A stretch of DNA of 64,000 bases from Manihot esculenta. Taxonomy: Eukaryota; Streptophyta; Magnoliopsida; Malpighiales; Euphorbiaceae. A program made the translations under genes and the position numbers. Each line of letters opens with the position of its first letter. Positions within the stretch are counted from its first letter, which is position 1. The notes under the pieces were generated by a model, which was not told the DNA's origin, did no database searches, and saw only the letters and a list, made by a program, of their open reading frames with translations. This document shows positions 58,415-64,000 of this stretch, piece by piece. Location: positions 18,353,051 to 18,417,050 of the forward strand of contig NC_035172.2 in the NCBI RefSeq assembly GCF_001659605.2, written 5' to 3'.

Positions 58415-60665
58415 TGTAATACCCGGCTAGACTCCGGTATCGGAATTCCTACCGTCCGGTGGAATCTCGGATGTCGGAAGCCTCTAGTAGGGTAAAAACA
58501 TGTTTTCATAAAATGTTTTAAGATATTTCATGGTTTTAAGTATGAAAATTTAATGAGTTTTTGCATGAAAAGTCTTTGGAGGAAAACCCAGGTTCGGCCG
58601 CCGAAAGTCAAGTTCGGCCGCCGAACATGCATGCGTTTTGGAGGCACGTTAGGCCCCCGAAAGCGTGAGTGAGGGAAGTCTAGGTTCGGCTGCCGAAACC
58701 CAAGTTCGGCCGCCGAACACGGCATGCATGCAGAGGCACTTTCAGCCCCCGAACGTGGCCTGGCCAGCCACCTATAAAAGGGTCACTTAGCCGAAATGGG
58801 CGAGCTTTCTCCTATTTTCGGCCACAGCAAGCTTCCGACCTCCCTCTCCCCAGATCTTGTGTTCTTTCTCCAAATCTCCTCCATCTTTCTTGAGTTTTCA
58901 CCTCTCATTGCAAGTTTTGAGCATTTAAGACAAGTTTTGGAGCTTTGGGAACTCAGGAGCTCATTTGCTTGGATCTCCGAGTTTAGGTCGTCTCTCTCTC
59001 GATCTTCAAGAGGTAAGAGCCGATCTTAAGCTCATTGTATGTTTTAAGTAAGTTTTAAGTTGTTTTATGGGGTAGAATGGCATGTATAGGGTTGTATGAG
59101 TTTTTAAGCAAATGTTATGTTTTTTAGCAATATGGCATGTTTGAAGTGTTGTAGTTGGGGTATTTGATAGTTTGAGACCCCTAGGTGTGATGTATGATGT
59201 GTATGCATGTTGTAGAATAGGTTTATGCATGATTGGTGAGTTTGGAGGCAAAAATGCATAAGGGAGCCAAGTTTCTGCCCTTTGGCAGAAACCAGGTTCG
59301 GTAGCCGAAGGAACTTTCGGCCGCCGAACATGGCTAAGGAGGCAGGCCTTTCGGCTGCCGAAGTTGGCCCCGAAAAGAGACTTTCGTCTCTGTCTGGGAC
59401 TTTCGGCCGCCGAAAGTGCCGTCGAACATGCATGAGTTTCGCCTCTGTCTGGGAGTTTCGGCCGCCGAAGGTGCCGCCGAACCTGCCTGACTTTCGGCTC
59501 TGGAGGGACTTTCGGCCGCCGAACCTGCCGCCGAAAGTGCCCTGTCCAGCCATTTCTTGCATGTTTTTATGTAGTTGTTTTATGATGTTTTAGGGGGTCT
59601 TTGGGGAGTATATTAGAGTTATGTTTATGTATGTTTGGTCCCTCATTGGAGTCCACCTATGTAGGTTCGGACCCGAGGAACCGAGGACCCCAGCAGTGAG
59701 CCAGCTGCTACAGAGTTTGTCAGAGCTAGCCAGAGGTGAGTGGAATAAACCTTAAGTTTTAAAATAAATGAAATATGAATTTTGAAGCATAATCCATGCA
59801 TCATGAATGCCATGAGATATAGTAGGTTGTTTGCATTAGTATTCACGAATATGTTGCATTGCATTTATGATGTTGATGTGGATTGGTTATTGGATGATCC
59901 TTTAGTCCTCATATGGTATGATGATGTTATGGCATGATATGGTATGGAAGTCCAGGTTGTACCCATTCTACGTCCCTGGCACATTGGTATGTATGATATG
60001 TTATGTTAAGAGAAAGACCGGTTGTACCCATTCTACGTCCCGGCACTTTGGAATGGAGAGGACTATAGGTGACAATACCATCCGAGATGTGATTTGTTGT
60101 GATGTGTTGCATTTCATGAAAGCATGAAATTTTAATATATGATTTCACTATTCTGCTCACTGGGCTTTGTAGCTCACCCCTCTCCCCTAACCCCAGATGT
60201 GCAGGTACAGGGTAGACCAGGAGGTTAGCCAGAGTTTTGAAGTATGTTTATGTAATAGTTAGATTGTGGACATGACAATTGTACTATGATGTAATGTAAG
60301 AGATTACAGTATGTTATGTAATGAGGTATATTGAGGTTATAGATGTGCTTGACCCTATGAGTATTGTTATCCCTTTGATACATGATCTATAGATATGTTT
60401 ATGATTCAACCAAGCTTATGTATGATGAGATACCCCATTGGAGCATTTGATGAGGACTCCAGTGGAGGTTTATGTTCACGTTTATGTTTATGTACAGGTT
60501 ATGCTTGGTTGATGTATGAGAGAGACTACAGGTTTATGTTATGTATGATCATGTATGGGATTGAACAGGTTTACAGGTTATATGTCAGGCTTGCTACGGT
60601 TCCCGGCGGCCTTATGCCGATCTGGATCTTAGCGCCGGTAGCGGTCCGATTTTCGGGTCGTTACA
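58415..60665 (+). repeat. 3' LTR of element G (complete)
   Basis: 2251 bp, TGTAATACCCGG to CGGGTCGTTACA. This is the clearest plus-strand view of the family: palindromes at 58593-58720, TATA box at 58773, leader array at about 59295-59540, and duplicated CATTCTACGTCC units at about 59960-60040. Confidence 0.92.
58773..58779 (+). promoter_or_regulatory. TATA box of the G LTR
   Basis: GCCACCTATAAAAGGGTC lies 55-180 bp downstream of four TTCGGC(C/T)GCCGAA palindromes. Confidence 0.7.
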
Positions 60666-61400
60666 ATATATATACAACACACATTGTTCATATACTCAAC
60701 ATTAACCAAAAACTCAATATTAACCTAAACATGCATTTCTACCCCATAAACTTTCATAAAACTTGTTTAAAACATTAAATGAGCTAAGGATCTACTCTTA
60801 CCTCTTGGAGATCGAGAGAAGAGACGATCCAACTTGAAGATGGGAGAGATCGAGCTCCTGGGGTCTCCAAGTTACCAACTTCACTCTTTTTGCTCAAATA
60901 TCTTCAAACCAAGATAAAACTTGTTAAAACTCGAAAGATTGGAGGAAAATCAACAAAACCAACCATGGGAGAGCATGGACTCACCGTTGGCCGAAAATAG
61001 GGGAGAAAGCTCGCCCATTTTCGACCATGGGTCCTTTTATAGGTGGCCAGCCAAGCCACCTTCGGAAGCCGAAGGTGACTCCAAAACGCATGCATGTGAG
61101 CCGAAGGCGACTCCAAAACGCATGCATGTTCGGCGGCCGAACATGAGTCTCATTCGGAAGCCTAACATGCCCCCCCTAAACTATCCCACGTTCGGCGGCC
61201 GAACTTGAAGTTCGACGGCCGAACCTGGAAATGCCTCCATGATCTTTTTCATTCAAAACTCAATTTCTTTCTTGCTTAAAACCTTAAAATACATTAAAAC
61301 ATTTTATGAAAATATGATTTTACCCTTCTAGAGGGTTCCGACATCCGAGTTTCCACCGGACGGTAGAAATTCTGATATCGGAGTCTAGCCGGGTATTACA
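60666..61400 (-). repeat. LTR H, right third of a chromovirus LTR
   Basis: Minus strand, starting TGTAATACCCGG at 61400 and running to 60666, where the end of LTR G cuts it. It matches D and F LTRs (leader ACATTAACC..., TATA box near 61036, palindromes at 61125-61220). The rest of H should lie on the other side of G's lost 5' end and is not in the window. Confidence 0.85.
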
Positions 61401-61492
61401 CAAATGAACAGAGAGAATTCAATAGATTTTCCAGTAACGAACCAAATGATGTTGCAGAAATGAAGTTGTGCCGCAATTGGTCACTCTTAGGG

Positions 61493-61850
61493 GTGTAATC
61501 GAATCGAGTCAAGGCGAGCTTTGTAAAGCTCAAGTTCGTTTATTAAAAAATTTTGGAAGCTTGAGCTCTAATATTTGATTTGAGCTTGGCTCGAGAATTA
61601 AATAATATAATCAAGCTCGGTTAGATTTTGACTCGTGAAAGGCTCGTTTAGTATAATAACGAGCCTAATTTAAGCTCGAGCTCGAAAAGCTCGATTAAGA
61701 AACTCGTTAATAAAGCTCGAACTCAAACTCGAAAAGTTCGATTAAGAAACTCGTTAAAAAAGCTCGAGATCGAGCTTGGAATTAAAAAACTCAGTTTGAG
61801 CTTGAGTTTAGGCTCGAGCTCAAATTAATAATTACACTTTAATTAGTTTT
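61493..61850. repeat. AGCTCGA-rich repeat, possible MITE-like element
   Basis: Starts GGGGTGTAATCGAATCGAG and ends, on the reverse strand, AGTGTAATTATTAATTTGAGC; the shared GTGTAAT and GAG may be a decayed inverted repeat. The inside is dominated by AGCTCGA, TCGAGCT and CTCGTT words. Plant genomes have many such GAGCTCGAGC-rich dispersed elements. I cannot find a target duplication and do not assign a superfamily. Confidence 0.5.
61681..61774. repeat. Two 47-bp tandem units
   Basis: 61681-61727 and 61728-61774, both starting CTCGAAAAG(C/T)TCGATTAAG and continuing AAACTCGTTAA, with about six differences. Confidence 0.85.
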
Positions 61851-61966
61851 TAATCATCATTAATATAAATAATATAAATTAGCTCCTACTGTATCCATCT
61901 TAAGAAAGGGGAGGATGTAGGTAGGAGGGTGTGGCTGTTATCTCATGCCCCCAGTTCAACTAGGAG

Positions 61967-64000
61967 CTATTTTTTTAACCTTTCCAGCTTTTGGTCTATA
62001 TCCGTTTCCTCCTGCCTCGGCCTCTTTTCTAGGCGATATCCTCTCTCCAACTCTTCGCTCTCCGACCTCCTCGTTGGCTTAGTGGAATAACTTTCAACTT
62101 CATCGTTTTCCATGAGCTCTCTTACCCTCCGGCCTCTTGCTCTATGATAGAGCATAATTTAGACCATTTTATCATGATGATATTGATGTTAATTTACACT
62201 TTTTCTTTCTAATTTTGTGATTTTAATCTTATTCTGCAGAAAATGGTATAAAGAGACAATTTGGTGAAAATGCCCCTAAAACTGCCTAAAATGGAGCAAA
62301 GGAGAGCAAGCATGCCAAGTGCAACTTGAAAGGAGCTAAATAAGGAAAGTAATTTGAAATTCAAATTTCAAATCCTCAAGAGCATTCAAAATTCAAAATC
62401 AAGATTCAGCTCATTAAGGAAAGTGCTAAATAAGAAAAGTGGCAAATAAGGAAAGTGGCAAATAAGGAAAGTGCATTCAACAGAGCAATTTGAAATTCAG
62501 GATCTTCAAGAATCCTTTTCCTTATTGAAGAAGCCAAATCTTTAGAAGATGCACATTCAAATTTGAAATTCAAATTCAGCTTGTCAAAGAAGCCAAGAAG
62601 ACACACATGCCACCTGAAGTCTTGCACATTCAAAATTCAAAATTCAAAAGAGAGGCTCCATCTCATTAATGTGCAAGGTTGGGCGGGATGGATAGCACTT
62701 GGGCAGCCAAGAGTTCAACTTGGGCAGCAAGGAAGACCTAGGGCAGCACCTAAATCATATATAAACTCCTCTTCATGTGCCGCACAAGGACACCTCCCCA
62801 TTCCACACATTCGGTCGCCCATCTCTCCAAGGCTCTCCATCTTCGGTTCTTCTTTCTTTCTCTTCTTCTTTTCTTCTTTATTTGGTTTTGGTTCAGCCAT
62901 GAGTGGCTAAAACCTTTTATTCTAGTTGAATATTAGGTGAAACTTTGGTTGTTTTATGGATTGTGAGATCTGAACATACATTGTTATCTTTGGTTTATTC
63001 AATATTTGTGCAATTTCATGCTTGATTCCATTATTGCTTTGTTATTATGATCAATGTGGCCGCTTGATTCTTGATTGCAAGGTAATATATTGTTAGTTTG
63101 AATAATTTTGAGTCCGTAATTGCTTGGATTGTTCAAACGCAAGAACACTTGGTGTAAAAAATAAGGAAGTTGCATAATTTAGCAATATCACCATGCGTTT
63201 GGGTAGCTAGAATTAGGTCTCTCTATTTCTTAATGCAATTGACAGTTGTTTTGATGCCTAAGGCCCAAGAATATTCCTTGGCAATTTGTTGATTAGTAAT
63301 TAATTAGAGGGCGTTCCCTAATTGGTTTATGCTTAATGAGAGATGTGGTGGTGAGAAGCGCTTTCCATCTCCATAACTAATTTATTGAATCAAACAAAGG
63401 AACCTAAGTTTCAATGATCAATCCCAACAACTGAAGTGAATCCAATTCTTCAACTAGAGCTTTTCTCATTATTAAATCTCTTTATTTTTATTATTCACCT
63501 TCTTTTATTGCTTTCAGTATTAGATCAATTTAATCAATCTCAAAACCCCCCCCCCTTTTTTACTTTTATTGTCAGTTTACTTTGCTTTCAGTTTACTTTC
63601 AGTGTGTTCTCTTAGTCTTGGTAAGAAAGATATGTGAGTATCAATTCCCTGTGGATTCGATCCTTTCACCACTATCTATTGTTGTAAGATTGTTGATAAC
63701 CAGAAAGGTTATTTTTGACCGGCTTCAACAACCGCGAGTCACTCTAGCCGCAAGCTCATTTTCCCTATTGACCTCTTCGCTCCTTTCGCCCATCCTTCGG
63801 CTACTTTGTTGAGGGACTTGGTGGTTTAAGGTGGGTTGGGGTTCAGTGGCATTGAAGCGTTCGGTTACAGGGGGTGCATTCAGCGGGGTGTTGAGACCCC
63901 TCTGCTGCAGCATTTGCCCTAACCAGTGGATAGTGTTTTGGAACTAGAGAGCCATGTTTTGCAGCACCTGGTCGGATAGGATGGTTCTAGGTGTGTTCCC
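61967..64000 (-). pseudogene. Degraded gag-like gene split by a Tat solo LTR
   Basis: Minus strand. From the right edge the frame reads LSDQVLQNMAL, a stop (near 63945), then WLGQMLQQRG and a Pro/Asn-rich part to ENELAAR (63747). The solo LTR at 62145-63741 intervenes. With a single copy of CTCTA the frame continues into GRRVRELMEND and an Arg/Glu-rich end (RLEKRPRQEETD) that stops at 61967. The composition is like the linker of plant gypsy gag proteins. I cannot name the family. The gene continues beyond the window. Confidence 0.55.
62145..63741 (+). repeat. Tat3: solo Tat-type LTR with target duplication CTCTA
   Basis: 1597 bp from TGATAGAGCATAATTT to CGCGAGTCA. CTCTA flanks it (62140-62144 and 63742-63746). 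It has the same landmarks as Tat1 and Tat2: GCCATGAGTGGCT, GGACGTTCC-like blocks, CCCTGTGGATTCGATCC and CCGGCTTCAACAACCGC. There is no internal region, so it arose by LTR-LTR recombination. Confidence 0.93.

Larger units (their letters stand above)
55412..60665 (+). mobile_element. Chromovirus G, 5' truncated, plus strand
   Basis: Begins inside pol, just before the reverse transcriptase domain, at the join with Tat2. It continues through RNase H, integrase and chromodomain-like tail to a purine tract and a complete 3' LTR (58415-60665). Its 5' LTR, gag and protease are missing, so the join reflects a deletion or recombination and not a clean insertion. It sits inside LTR H on the right. Confidence 0.9.

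Noticed and set aside
1..64000. CRISPR arrays, bacterial operons, or a novel defence system.
   Set aside because: The sequence is plant nuclear DNA. The repeats are LTR-internal arrays without spacer structure, and no bacterial gene order is seen.

Overview
This is a transposon-dense stretch of a plant nuclear genome, almost certainly a eudicot. The signs are GT-AG spliced introns in a patatin-like gene, chromovirus Ty3/gypsy elements primed by initiator tRNA-Met, Tat/Athila-type elements primed by tRNA-Asp, a copia solo LTR, a CACTA transposon carrying host gene pieces, and a tRNA-derived SINE. The style of the repeats made me think of Euphorbiaceae (cassava or rubber tree), but I could not test that. 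I see no rRNA, no intact tRNA gene and no CRISPR array.

Left block (1-22172) is a nest of LTR retrotransposons. A minus-strand chromovirus (A, entering from the left edge) sits in a plus-strand LTR (B). B sits in a minus-strand LTR (C), C in the 3' end of a Tat-type element (Tat1), and Tat1 in a plus-strand LTR (E). E is also split by a complete 9.8-kb chromovirus (D, 11893-21709, TSD TTATC). E itself sits in a remnant with a PF04195-like gag (P1).

Middle island (22173-35608) is the only part with host gene content. It holds about 3 kb of AT-rich DNA, a short SINE with a perfect 17-bp target duplication, an intact six-exon patatin-like phospholipase gene (26421-28093, 399 aa) and, 250 bp downstream, a 3.6-kb CACTA element. 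The CACTA carries broken pieces of an aldo/keto reductase gene and a vacuolar ATPase proteolipid gene. The island is bracketed by two inverted copies of the PF04195-like element (P1 minus, P2 plus). P2 is split by a copia solo LTR (TSD CACCA).

Right block (35609-64000) starts with a non-autonomous Tat element (Tat2) whose 5' LTR is split by chromovirus F (36969-51047, TSD GTTTT). F's coding region is split by two solo LTRs of its own superfamily (TSDs CTCTG and GCATG). Tat2's 3' LTR ends abruptly at about 55411, where it is fused to the pol gene of plus-strand chromovirus G, which continues to its own 3' LTR (to 60665). G lies in half of another LTR (H). Beyond are an AGCTCGA-rich repeat and a degraded minus-strand gag split by a Tat solo LTR (TSD CTCTA).

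Every retroelement coding region whose relevant part I could read carries stops, frameshifts or truncations. The patatin-like gene is the only host gene that looks intact. The most distinctive signal is in the chromovirus LTRs: arrays of the palindrome TTCGGC-N-GCCGAA, just upstream of the TATA box and again in about 54-bp tandem units in the transcribed leader.
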